From NCBI GenBank assembly GCA_945888375.1, contig CAMCZZ010000015.1, positions 25,044 through 89,043 on the forward strand: DNA of 64,000 nt, read 5' to 3'. The notes under the pieces are model-generated. The model did not search any database. It had not been told where the DNA came from and saw only the letters and a list, made by a program, of their open reading frames with translations. Position 1 is the first letter of the stretch. Every line of letters starts with the position of its first letter. Made by a program: the position numbers and the translations under genes. Of the stretch, positions 53,310 through 61,931 are shown piece by piece. This DNA is from Akkermansia muciniphila (lineage in GTDB: Bacteria; Verrucomicrobiota; Verrucomicrobiia; Opitutales; Opitutaceae).

Positions 53310-55298
53310 ATGCCCATGCTCCGCGCCTTCCAGTGGGACCTCGCCCGCCAGATTGAAAGCCTCGACCACCTCCTCGGCCTCCTCCCCCGCTACGCCGATT
53401 GGGGCTTCGACCGCCTTTACCTGCACCTCGAGGACGCCGTTGACTACCCCTCCCTGCCCGGTGTCGCCCGCGCCGGCGCCTACCCTTGGCGCGATCTCGA
53501 AAAACTGGTGGCCACCGCCGCCGCTAGCGGCATCAAAACCGTGCCCATCGCCAATCTGCTCGGGCACACCCAATATCTGATCAAAACTCCCGCGTGGCGT
53601 GACCTGAACGAACTCCGCGACCCCGCCACCGGCGAGGCCCTGCCCGCCGGCCAAATCTGCCCGCTCCATCCCCGCACCCCCGAACTGGTCGAAAAACTCT
53701 TCGCCGACCTCGCCCCGCTCTGCACCGCCGGCGAGATCCACGCCGGCCTCGACGAGAGCTTCCACCTCGGCAAACACCCGCTCTCCCGCGCCGAGATCGC
53801 CGCGGCCGGCCTTGCCACCCACTTCGCCCGCCACGTCAACCGCCTCCACACCGCCGCCTCGCGCCACCAACTCCGCCTCGGCCTCTGGGCCGATATGCTC
53901 GCGCTCCTGCCCGAAGCCATTCCACAGCTACCGCCGCACTCTGGTCTCGCCGCCTACGATTGGTATTACCACCCCTTCGATCGCAGACCGCGGATGGAGT
54001 TGTATAACTTCTCCGACTACGACCTTGCCCCCTCGCTCGCCGCCGCAGGGATAGCCTACTGGGCCTGTCCGATGAATGGCGCCTTCCGCCACGAGTCCGC
54101 GCCGGTCTGGACCGACCGCCTGCAAAACCTCGCCGCCTGGCATCGCCGCGCCCGCGCCACTTCGGCCACCGGCTACCTCGTCACCAGCTGGGAACCCTAC
54201 CGGCTATCCTTGCCCGCCACCACGTTAATGGATGCCGCCGCCGCCACGCTCTGGCTGGAGCCCGCCACACCAGACGATCCCGCCAGCCTGCTCGCCGCCG
54301 GCCTGCGACGAACCGAACCAGCCCTCGGAGCCACCTCCGCCCGCACGCTGGCCCGCCGCCTGCTCGCCACCGACACCCACGCCTTTTGCGGTAATTCCCG
54401 TTGGGAAATCAACAATGGCTGGGCCCCCGTGGCCGGTCGTCGCGATAGCCCCGTCCCCCACGCCCGGGCCGCCCGCGCCCTCGCCCGCCTCGCCGCCACC
54501 CCTTACGTCGTGCGCTCGTCGTCCTTGGGGTTTTTGCCAGCCACCCTGCGCTTCCAGTCCTACCTGGCCCGCCGGGAAGTCTTCGTGCGCACCGCCGCCA
54601 GCCTTACGCACCGCCTGCGCCGCCAGCCCTCCACCCCGCGCACCACGCCACTACTCACTACTTTCACTGAACTTTGCCTGGCCTTCGCCACCGACCTCCG
54701 CGCCGCCCGCACTGCCGCCCGCCAGATGTGGACCGCCTCGCGCCCCGCCTCCACCTACGCCACCTCGCAAAACGCCCGGCTCCTCGCCGCCGACGCCGCC
54801 CGTCTGCGCACCCTCCGCGCCTGGGTGGGCTTCGCCGCTCGCGATCCCCGAAAAGCCTTTCGATCCTCGCCGGTCGCCGGCCGCTGGACCCTTCGCTTCA
54901 CCGTCCACCACTTCGCCCCCTGCCACCAGAAAGTCGTGGTGGAACAACAACAACCCGACGGCACCTGGCTGGAGCTACACGCCCGCGTCCTGATCGATTT
55001 CCGCGCCGCCACCTCCCGGCCGCGCACACCGCACCTGCGTTTTGAATTTGCCGTCCCCGTTGAGAAGCCCGACGCCCCGCTACGCCTCGCCTCGCGCTGC
55101 CTGGGCCAGTTCGCCGTCAGCCACATCGAGCTGACCGACGGCGTCACCACCCGGCAACACCGCCCCCTCCGCATCAGGCATACCCTCGGCCTCCCCGCCC
55201 TCACCACCGGCTGGCCGAAAATCGACTGGGCCACCAACACCGGTGTGCTCGCGCTTACTTTTTACCCGGTCGAACACCAGGGTCGGTCTGGGAAATAA
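53310..55298 (+). CDS. glycoside hydrolase family 20-like protein
   Basis: A 662-residue protein with an N-terminal TIM-barrel. 'LLPRYADWGFDRLYLHLEDA', PIANLLGHTQYL and HAGLDESFHLG are visible; Asp148-Glu149 in GLDES match the catalytic Asp-Glu pair of beta-hexosaminidases. 'GLAAYDWYYHPFDRRP' and TSWEPYRLSLP continue the barrel. The C-terminal 300 residues are helical then beta-rich and unassigned. No signal peptide is seen, so it may be cytosolic, as in some insect-chitin or mucin degraders. Substrate unknown. ATG 53310 starts MPMLRAFQWDL. Confidence 0.78.
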   Translation: MPMLRAFQWDLARQIESLDHLLGLLPRYADWGFDRLYLHLEDAVDYPSLPGVARAGAYPWRDLEKLVATAAASGIKTVPIANLLGHTQYLIKTPAWRDLNELRDPATGEALPAGQICPLHPRTPELVEKLFADLAPLCTAGEIHAGLDESFHLGKHPLSRAEIAAAGLATHFARHVNRLHTAASRHQLRLGLWADMLALLPEAIPQLPPHSGLAAYDWYYHPFDRRPRMELYNFSDYDLAPSLAAAGIAYWACPMNGAFRHESAPVWTDRLQNLAAWHRRARATSATGYLVTSWEPYRLSLPATTLMDAAAATLWLEPATPDDPASLLAAGLRRTEPALGATSARTLARRLLATDTHAFCGNSRWEINNGWAPVAGRRDSPVPHARAARALARLAATPYVVRSSSLGFLPATLRFQSYLARREVFVRTAASLTHRLRRQPSTPRTTPLLTTFTELCLAFATDLRAARTAARQMWTASRPASTYATSQNARLLAADAARLRTLRAWVGFAARDPRKAFRSSPVAGRWTLRFTVHHFAPCHQKVVVEQQQPDGTWLELHARVLIDFRAATSRPRTPHLRFEFAVPVEKPDAPLRLASRCLGQFAVSHIELTDGVTTRQHRPLRIRHTLGLPALTTGWPKIDWATNTGVLALTFYPVEHQGRSGK

Positions 55299-55333
55299 AG
55301 CGGCTTGTCGCCGACGGGGCTTTTTTATTTCCC
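55290..55333 (+). terminator. extended terminator hairpin after the GH20-like gene
   Basis: GGGAAATAAA and TTTATTTCCC pair around an inner CGGC-TTGTC-GCCG hairpin, with T6 on the 3' side of the inner stem. It overlaps the TAA stop of the glycosidase gene and lies 71 bases before the tex start. Confidence 0.8.
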
Positions 55334-55403
55334 CCGGCCAGTCCTCGCGTTTCCCTCCTCCCTTTGCCTCCTGCGCGCCCTTCGCGCGACTATTTCCCTC
55401 ACC

Positions 55404-57836
55404 ATGTCCGACCTCCCCCTTACGCCGTCCGCCGCATCCTCCTCCGACACCCCGCCGGCCGCGCCGAACATTCAGCTCAACGCCGAACACGTCCTGCGCA
55501 TCACCCAGGAACTGCCTGGGGTAAAAGTCGCCCAAGTCGCCGCCACCGCCCAGCTGCTCAAGGAAGGCGCCACCGTGCCCTTCATCGCCCGCTATCGCAA
55601 AGAAGTCACCGGCGAGCTCGACGAGGTCCAGATCACCACCATCCGCGACCGCCTGGAACAACTCGCCGCCCTCGACGACCGCCGCGCCACCATCCTCGCC
55701 TCCTTGAAGGAACGCGGCCTCCTGACCGACTCCCTTGCCGCCCAGCTCGCCGCCGCCGACACCCTCGCGCGCCTCGAGGATCTTTACCTACCTTTCCGCC
55801 CGAAAAAACGCACCCGCGCCACCCTCGCCCGGGAGAAGGGCCTCGAACCCCTCGCCGAACTGATCTGGGCTCAAAGCCCCGAGACCAGTGCCGAAGCCCT
55901 TACCGCTGCCGCTCAGGCCCTCGTCGGCCACGTCTACACCCCCGACGACGGCAAACAGCCCCCCACCCCGCCCCAAAAAATCGCCTCCGCCGAGGAGGCT
56001 TACGCCGGCGCCCGCGACATCCTCGCCGAGCGCCTTTCCGACAACGCCTCCGCCCGCGATAAACTCCGCGGTCTCTACCGCGCCTCCGCCGTCGTAGCCT
56101 CAAAGGTCCTCCACGGCAAGGACACCACCCCCGAGGCCGCCAAATTCAAGGACTACTTCGACTGGACCGAGCCCCTCGCCAAATGCCCCAGCCACCGCCT
56201 CCTCGCGATGCGCCGCGCCGAGAAGGAGTTGTTTGTGATGATGCGCATCACCCTGCCGGACGAGACCCTCGCCCTCGCCGAGCTCGAACGCCTCGTCATC
56301 CAGCCCTCCACCACCACTCCCGCCTCGCCCGCCGCCGCCGCCCAACTGCGCCTCACCGTCGCCGACGCCTTTAAGCGCCTGCTCGCCCCCGCCCTCGAGA
56401 CCGAGATGCGTCTCGAGTCGAAAAAAGCCGCCGACCTCGCTGCGATCAAGGTCTTCGCCGACAACGTCCGCGAACTCCTCCTCGCCTCTCCCCTCGGCCA
56501 AAAAGCCGTCATCGCCCTCGACCCCGGCTTCCGCACCGGGTGCAAAACCGTCGTCCTCGACCGCCAGGGCAAACTCCTCCACCACGACGTCCTCTACCCC
56601 GATCGCCACGCCGCCGAGGCGAAGGATAAAATCCTCGGCTTCGCCGCCCGCTTCGGCGTTGAAGCCATCGCCATCGGCAACGGCACCGCCGGCCGCGAGA
56701 CCGAGGCCTTCGTGCGCGCCGTCGGTCTGCCCGCGTCCATCCCCGTCGTTATGGTCAACGAATCCGGCGCGTCGATCTACTCCGCCTCCGAGGTCGCCCG
56801 CGAGGAGTTCCCCGACCACGACCTCACCGTGCGCGGCGCCGTGTCCATCGGCCGCCGCCTCATGGACCCCCTCGCCGAACTCGTGAAGCTCGACCCGAAA
56901 TCCATCGGCGTCGGCCAATACCAGCACGACGTCGACCAGACCGGCCTCAAACGCTCCCTCGACGACACCGTGATGAGCTGCGTGAACGGCGTCGGCGTCG
57001 AGCTGAACACCGCCTCGAAACAACTCCTCGCCTACGTCTCCGGCCTCAACGCCACCACCGCCGCGGCCATCGTCGCCCGCCGCAACGAGAAGGGCCCCTT
57101 CGCCTCCCGCGCCGAGCTCCTCGAGGTCCCCCGCCTCGGCCCCAAGGCCTTCGAGCAGGCCGCCGGCTTCCTCCGCATCCGCGACGCCAAACACCCGCTC
57201 GACGCCTCCGCCGTCCACCCGGAGCGTTACGCCCTCGTGGAAAAAATGGCCGCCGACGTCGGCTGCACCGTCGCCGCCCTCCTCTCCGACTCCAAAGCCC
57301 GCGCCAAAATCAAACCCGAGGCCTACGTGACCGACACCGTCGGCCTGCCCACCCTGAAGGACATCCTCGCCGAGCTGGCCAAACCGGGGCGCGATCCCCG
57401 CGCCAAGTTCGAGGCCTTCGCCTTCGACGCCAGCGTAAATAAACCAGAGGACCTCCGCCCTGGCATGAAGCTCCCCGGCCTGGTGACCAACGTCACCGCC
57501 TTCGGTGCCTTCGTGGACGTCGGCGTGCACCAAGACGGCCTCGTCCACGTGAGCCAGCTCTCCGATAGCTTCGTCAAAGACCCCGCCGAGATCGTCAAAC
57601 CCGGCCAAAAGGTCCACGTGACGGTTACCGAAGTGGACCTCGCCCGCGGCCGCATTGCCCTTTCGATGAAAGCCAACCCGCAGATCGGCACCAAAGTCGG
57701 CGGCTCCACCGGCCCCGGCCAACGCCCCGGCGGCGGTGGTCCGCGCACCTTCAGCCCTGCCGCGGCGGCCAAACCCGCCGCGCCCGCCAGCCTTAACAAC
57801 GATTGGTTCAGCGCCGCCCTGAACAAAAAGCGTTAG
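55404..57836 (+). CDS. tex: Tex-family transcriptional accessory protein
   Basis: An 810-residue RNA-binding protein. The N-terminal helix-turn-helix-like region has 'LLKEGATVPFIARYRKEVTG', a YqgF/RuvC-like domain near residue 369 has ALDPGFRTGCKTVVLD, a helix-hairpin-helix region has GLNATTAAAIVARR and VPRLGPKAFEQAAGFL, and the C-terminal S1 domain (GLVTNVTAFGAFVDVG, QDGLVHVSQLS) ends about residue 765. A Gly/Pro-rich tail follows. Tex affects transcription and stress tolerance in several pathogens. ATG 55404 precedes MSDLPLTPSAAS. A hairpin follows its stop. Confidence 0.95.
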   Translation: MSDLPLTPSAASSSDTPPAAPNIQLNAEHVLRITQELPGVKVAQVAATAQLLKEGATVPFIARYRKEVTGELDEVQITTIRDRLEQLAALDDRRATILASLKERGLLTDSLAAQLAAADTLARLEDLYLPFRPKKRTRATLAREKGLEPLAELIWAQSPETSAEALTAAAQALVGHVYTPDDGKQPPTPPQKIASAEEAYAGARDILAERLSDNASARDKLRGLYRASAVVASKVLHGKDTTPEAAKFKDYFDWTEPLAKCPSHRLLAMRRAEKELFVMMRITLPDETLALAELERLVIQPSTTTPASPAAAAQLRLTVADAFKRLLAPALETEMRLESKKAADLAAIKVFADNVRELLLASPLGQKAVIALDPGFRTGCKTVVLDRQGKLLHHDVLYPDRHAAEAKDKILGFAARFGVEAIAIGNGTAGRETEAFVRAVGLPASIPVVMVNESGASIYSASEVAREEFPDHDLTVRGAVSIGRRLMDPLAELVKLDPKSIGVGQYQHDVDQTGLKRSLDDTVMSCVNGVGVELNTASKQLLAYVSGLNATTAAAIVARRNEKGPFASRAELLEVPRLGPKAFEQAAGFLRIRDAKHPLDASAVHPERYALVEKMAADVGCTVAALLSDSKARAKIKPEAYVTDTVGLPTLKDILAELAKPGRDPRAKFEAFAFDASVNKPEDLRPGMKLPGLVTNVTAFGAFVDVGVHQDGLVHVSQLSDSFVKDPAEIVKPGQKVHVTVTEVDLARGRIALSMKANPQIGTKVGGSTGPGQRPGGGGPRTFSPAAAAKPAAPASLNNDWFSAALNKKR

Positions 57837-57852
57837 CGCACGTCCTCGTGCG
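57837..57852 (+). terminator. short GC hairpin after tex
   Basis: CGCACG-TCCT-CGTGCG directly follows the tex stop codon. It lacks a T-run, so it may stabilise the 3' end rather than terminate. Confidence 0.35.
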
Positions 57853-57936
57853 GTAAATGATGCCGGCCTACGGCGCTTTAGGATTTCCAGACACCGTCGA
57901 AGGCGATCAATGCCAACCCTGCCTCGATACACCCCC

Positions 57937-60720
57937 ATGCGCGCAACCTTCATGGCCTCGGCCCGTTTTTCTCGCGCGTGCGGTCGCATCTTCGCGCAAC
58001 TCTCCCTCCTCGCAGCTTGGGGGCTGGCGGTGTCAGCGCACGTTGTTGCCCTGCATGCCGCACCGGCCGGGATCGCCGCCGGCAGCGCCCACAGCTTTTT
58101 CCTGCGCTCCGACGGGTCGGTCTGGGCCGCCGGGGGAAATAACTACAGTCAGCTCGGGATCGATTCCAGCGCCGAACAATCCCCGCCGGTGCCCATCATA
58201 AACGGAGTGACCGCCGTCGCCACCGGCTACGGACACAGTCTTTTCCTCAAGACCGACGGCAGTGTCTGGGCGGTCGGGCAAAACGGATTCGGCCAGCTCG
58301 GCGATGGCAACACCACCACCCGCCCGCTTCCCGTCCAAGTGTCCACCGGCGTGGCCGCCATCTCCGCCGGGCTGTCGCACAGCCTGTTTCTGAAAATCGA
58401 CGGCACGGTCTGGGCCTGCGGGCAAAATTTTTACGGTCAGCTGGGAACCGGCGACAACGCGGACCGCCACACACCCGTGCAGATCCTTTCGGGCGTAATT
58501 GCGATTTCCACTGCGGAAGATCATTCCCTCTTCCTGAAGACCGACGGCTCCGCCTGGGCTTGCGGCAACAATAACGCCGGTCGTCTCGGAGATGGTTCCG
58601 CGGTCAACCGCAACCTTCCTATCCAGGTCCTGACCGATGTAGCCGCGCTTTCCGCCGGGGCCTTCCACAGCCTCTTCCTCAAGACAAACGGATCGGCCTG
58701 GGCCACGGGCGACAACTCCTTCGGCCAACTGGGTGACGGCTCCACCTCCAGTCGGTCGCTGCCCGCTCAGGTGTTTACCGGCGTGGCCGCCCTCTTTGCC
58801 GGCGGCTTCCACAGTGTCTTCCTCCAAACGGATGGTTCGGTCTGGGCCACCGGTTACAACACGTCCGGTCAACTCGGCGACGGCACCAACCTGAACCGCC
58901 AGCGACCAGTCCGGATTCTAGCCGACGCAGGCCCCCTGGCCACCATCTCCGGCGGTCGCTTTCACACCGTGTTTCTCAAAACCGACGGCACCTTTCTCGC
59001 CACCGGAGACAATAACTACGGCCAGCTTGGGATCGGCCGGCCGAGACAGTTCACTCCGCTCAAAGTCGGTGCCGGAGCGAGCTTCATCTCTGCCTCCGCC
59101 TCGCACAGTCTCGTGCTCCGCACCGATGGCGCGGTCCTCGCCAGCGGCAGAAACTCTAGCGGTCAATTCGGAGACGGCACCACCACCTCGCGCCAGGCCT
59201 TAACCCTCGTTCAAAGCGGCATCACCGGCCTGGACTGCGGGTCTGACCACAGCCTCTTTTTAACTCCCACGGGCAACGTCCTCGCCGCGGGAGCCAACAA
59301 CATCGGCCAACTTGGCGATGGCACCACCTCCAGCCGCGCCCAACCCGTGACCGTGCTTGCGGGGACGAAGCAAGTTTCCGCCGGCAACCGCTACAGCCTT
59401 TTCCTGAAAAACGATGGCTCGACGTGGGCGACCGGCGAAAACACCGAGGGCCAGTTTGGCGACGGCACGCGCACCAATCGCAAAACACCATCCCCTGGTC
59501 CGACCGGAATCGCCGCCATCTCCGCGGGATCACAACACAGCCTGTTTCTGAAGACCGACGGCACCGCCTGGGCGGCGGGTAGCAACGAAAACGGACGCCT
59601 GGGGGCCGGCCAAACCTCGTTCGCACTCCGCAGCTCGACCGTGCTCCTCCCCTGCCTCACCCAGGTTGCCGCCGTTTCCGCCGGCCGGCAGCACAGCCTC
59701 TTCCTTAAAACCGACGGTTCCGTCTGGGCCTCCGGAGCCAATTCCTCCGGCCAGCTAGGCGACGGCACCAACCTTGAACGCTCCTCCCCGGTTTTGATCA
59801 TGAGCGGCGTCACCGCCATCGCCGCCGGGGACCAGCACAGTCTCTTTCTTAAATCCGACGGCACGGTCTGGGCTTGCGGCAACAACCGCCGAGGTGCGTT
59901 GGGAGCAGGCGAAGCCATCACCGGAACGGCCGCCACCCCGATCCCCCTCCTCGGCGACGTCGCCGCCATCGCGGCGGGTGAAAACCACAGCCTTTTCCTC
60001 CGACGCGATGGCACCCTCTGGGCCACGGGTGACAACAGCGACGGCCAGCTCGGTGGCGGCACCGCCCGCACCTACAGCAACGCGGTCGTTATTGGCGGCC
60101 AATCCCCCCGGCCGCAGACCATCGATCTCGCGCCCGTCGCGGCCCTTGAACTTGGCGGCCCGCCCGCCCGCCTCTCCGCTACCAGTTCCTCCGGCCTGCG
60201 CGTGGACTTTGTTAAGGTCTCCGGCTCCGCCACCCTCCTGCTGGACACCCTCACCCCCGACAACGTAGGCGAGGTCATCGTTCGCGCCATCCAGCCAGGC
60301 GGCTTCAACTACACCGCAACCCAAGTCGAAACGACCTTCACCATCCGTCCGACATCCGGTTTTATCCAATCTTTGATCAACTCCGGGCTGGCCGTCCATA
60401 ACCGCACCCCGGACGCCGACCCCGACGCCGACGGCATACCCAATCTCGTCGAATACGCCCTCGGTCTATCTCCCTCGACCGCGACCACCGGCGGACTACC
60501 CAGGGCCGTGCCCCTCGGCAGCGCCCTCGGTTTGACCTACACCCGCGCTCGCAACGATGTGACTTACGCCGTGGAAACGACCGCCGACCTAGCCGCCGCG
60601 TGGTCCACAAACGGCGTCACCCAAGGCACGCCCGACGTCAACGGCCTCACCACTGCCACCGTCCCCTTCGACGGAACCGGCCCGCGTTTCCTCCGTCTCA
60701 AGTTCACGCTGAATCCTTGA
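57937..60720 (+). CDS. secreted RCC1-repeat protein with verrucomicrobial C-terminal module
   Basis: A 927-residue exported protein. The signal-like region is RIFAQLSLLAAWGLAVSAHV. About fourteen RCC1-type repeats of roughly 50 residues follow, each with HSLFLKTDGSVWA-G-N--GQLGDG, the blades of one or two beta-propellers. A linker and Asp-rich 'DADPDADGIPNLVEYALGLS' segment lead to a C-terminal beta domain seen in many Opitutaceae surface proteins. RCC1 propellers bind proteins or DNA; no enzyme residues are evident. The start could also be 57910. Its repeats are distinct from those in the convergent 61932 gene. Confidence 0.87.
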   Translation: MRATFMASARFSRACGRIFAQLSLLAAWGLAVSAHVVALHAAPAGIAAGSAHSFFLRSDGSVWAAGGNNYSQLGIDSSAEQSPPVPIINGVTAVATGYGHSLFLKTDGSVWAVGQNGFGQLGDGNTTTRPLPVQVSTGVAAISAGLSHSLFLKIDGTVWACGQNFYGQLGTGDNADRHTPVQILSGVIAISTAEDHSLFLKTDGSAWACGNNNAGRLGDGSAVNRNLPIQVLTDVAALSAGAFHSLFLKTNGSAWATGDNSFGQLGDGSTSSRSLPAQVFTGVAALFAGGFHSVFLQTDGSVWATGYNTSGQLGDGTNLNRQRPVRILADAGPLATISGGRFHTVFLKTDGTFLATGDNNYGQLGIGRPRQFTPLKVGAGASFISASASHSLVLRTDGAVLASGRNSSGQFGDGTTTSRQALTLVQSGITGLDCGSDHSLFLTPTGNVLAAGANNIGQLGDGTTSSRAQPVTVLAGTKQVSAGNRYSLFLKNDGSTWATGENTEGQFGDGTRTNRKTPSPGPTGIAAISAGSQHSLFLKTDGTAWAAGSNENGRLGAGQTSFALRSSTVLLPCLTQVAAVSAGRQHSLFLKTDGSVWASGANSSGQLGDGTNLERSSPVLIMSGVTAIAAGDQHSLFLKSDGTVWACGNNRRGALGAGEAITGTAATPIPLLGDVAAIAAGENHSLFLRRDGTLWATGDNSDGQLGGGTARTYSNAVVIGGQSPRPQTIDLAPVAALELGGPPARLSATSSSGLRVDFVKVSGSATLLLDTLTPDNVGEVIVRAIQPGGFNYTATQVETTFTIRPTSGFIQSLINSGLAVHNRTPDADPDADGIPNLVEYALGLSPSTATTGGLPRAVPLGSALGLTYTRARNDVTYAVETTADLAAAWSTNGVTQGTPDVNGLTTATVPFDGTGPRFLRLKFTLNP

Positions 60721-60959
60721 GCCACGCAGCCAGCGCCACCGCGCCCGTTTTCCTGCATTGTGACTGATTCAGCGTCCCCCAGAACCCAAAACGCTGACAC
60801 CGTGGTTAAGCAGGCGTCCAAGCCTCGGCGAGCCGAACGGGGTCACGCCAGAAGTATTTGATTATATGTTGGCAGATAGGTTTATGTGAAAGTTGATTAA
60901 CAAGAGTTTCTCCCCCACAAGGAGATTACCCTTCGCAACTGATTCTCTTCCCCTCCGAA

Positions 60960-61931
60960 TCAGGGAGCGACGGGAAGCACCTCAAGCTTCACCCGGAAAA
61001 AGGCTGCCTTTTTTCCAGTCAAGGAAAGGGGGAAAGGCACGGAAACAACTTGGGTTTCGGAATTCGCGGCCAGCACGGTAGGAGTGGAACTGGAGGGCTG
61101 CCAAGTCACCAGATCGCCACTGAACTCCACCTTGTAACTAAGATTGGCGGCGAGGTAATCGAGGCGACGGGCAAAGACTGCGGTGAGCGTGGAGGCGCTG
61201 CCAGAACCGCCGACGGATAGGATCGGGATCCCCGTCCGCAGCAGAGTCGAGCCAGTCCACGCCAGTGCTCCAGTCGGCCGTTGGGTGGGATTCATCCCGA
61301 AGGCGAATTCCATCAAATTATTAAACCCGTCGCCATCAACGTCCGCGGTCTGGCCTCCTCGCAGACTGCTCTCACCCAGGTATTGAACCTGCCATAGATC
61401 AGGCAGCCCATCCGCCGCATACGGCCCGAAGTCGTCTAAGCCATTATTGACGATCGAGAGGGCGACGGTGTCGGAGAAAGTTCCATAAATCGCGAAGACG
61501 ACGGACGGCGTGGTTTGATAGACTGCGCTGGCGGTTACCATTCCGGCCTGGCCGACGGTGATCGGACCACTTTGCACCGACCAACTCGCTGCCCCCGCCG
61601 GCAGGTCGAGCTTGGTGTCGTCGTCATAGATCGCGGTGACTCCGAGTTGGATGGATGCCGATTCGATCAGCGTCATCGGCACGGAGGGCTCCGCTATCGC
61701 AATTGTGACCACCTCGGCGAGTTGACCGGCATAGCCAGCGCGCAACCGATAATCTGTCGAGGCGGCCGCCGCACCAGGGCCGGCGGAAAAATTGATCCTG
61801 TAGTTGGCACTGGCCGCGCTCAGCCCGCCTGCGTCGAGGATAGCGGGACTGAGGGAGTAGTCCCCGCTCCTCCCGGACCAAGCGGTAAACGGAAGCAGGC
61901 AAAGGACGAAGAATCTACCTGCGGCGACCAT
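60960..61931 (-). CDS. secreted protein downstream of the RCC1/S74 gene
   Basis: A 323-residue protein with a signal peptide (RFFVLCLLPFTAWSG). Its mature N-terminus has 'DYSLSPAILDAGGLSAASAN' followed by YRINFSAG and YRLRAGYAGQL, a cell-surface beta module recurring in Opitutaceae. The middle Ig-like strand region precedes DVDGDGFNNLMEFAFGMNP, an Asp-rich calcium-type loop also seen in the 57937 protein. Its ATG follows the upstream TAA directly (TAAATG), so it is probably translated with the large gene. Confidence 0.75.
   Translation of the reverse strand: MVAAGRFFVLCLLPFTAWSGRSGDYSLSPAILDAGGLSAASANYRINFSAGPGAAAASTDYRLRAGYAGQLAEVVTIAIAEPSVPMTLIESASIQLGVTAIYDDDTKLDLPAGAASWSVQSGPITVGQAGMVTASAVYQTTPSVVFAIYGTFSDTVALSIVNNGLDDFGPYAADGLPDLWQVQYLGESSLRGGQTADVDGDGFNNLMEFAFGMNPTQRPTGALAWTGSTLLRTGIPILSVGGSGSASTLTAVFARRLDYLAANLSYKVEFSGDLVTWQPSSSTPTVLAANSETQVVSVPFPLSLTGKKAAFFRVKLEVLPVAP

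Noticed and set aside
56100..57989. Minus-strand frame of 629 codons opposite tex
   Set aside because: It is antisense to clear Tex motifs, has low-complexity Gly/Glu/Val content and no recognisable domain.
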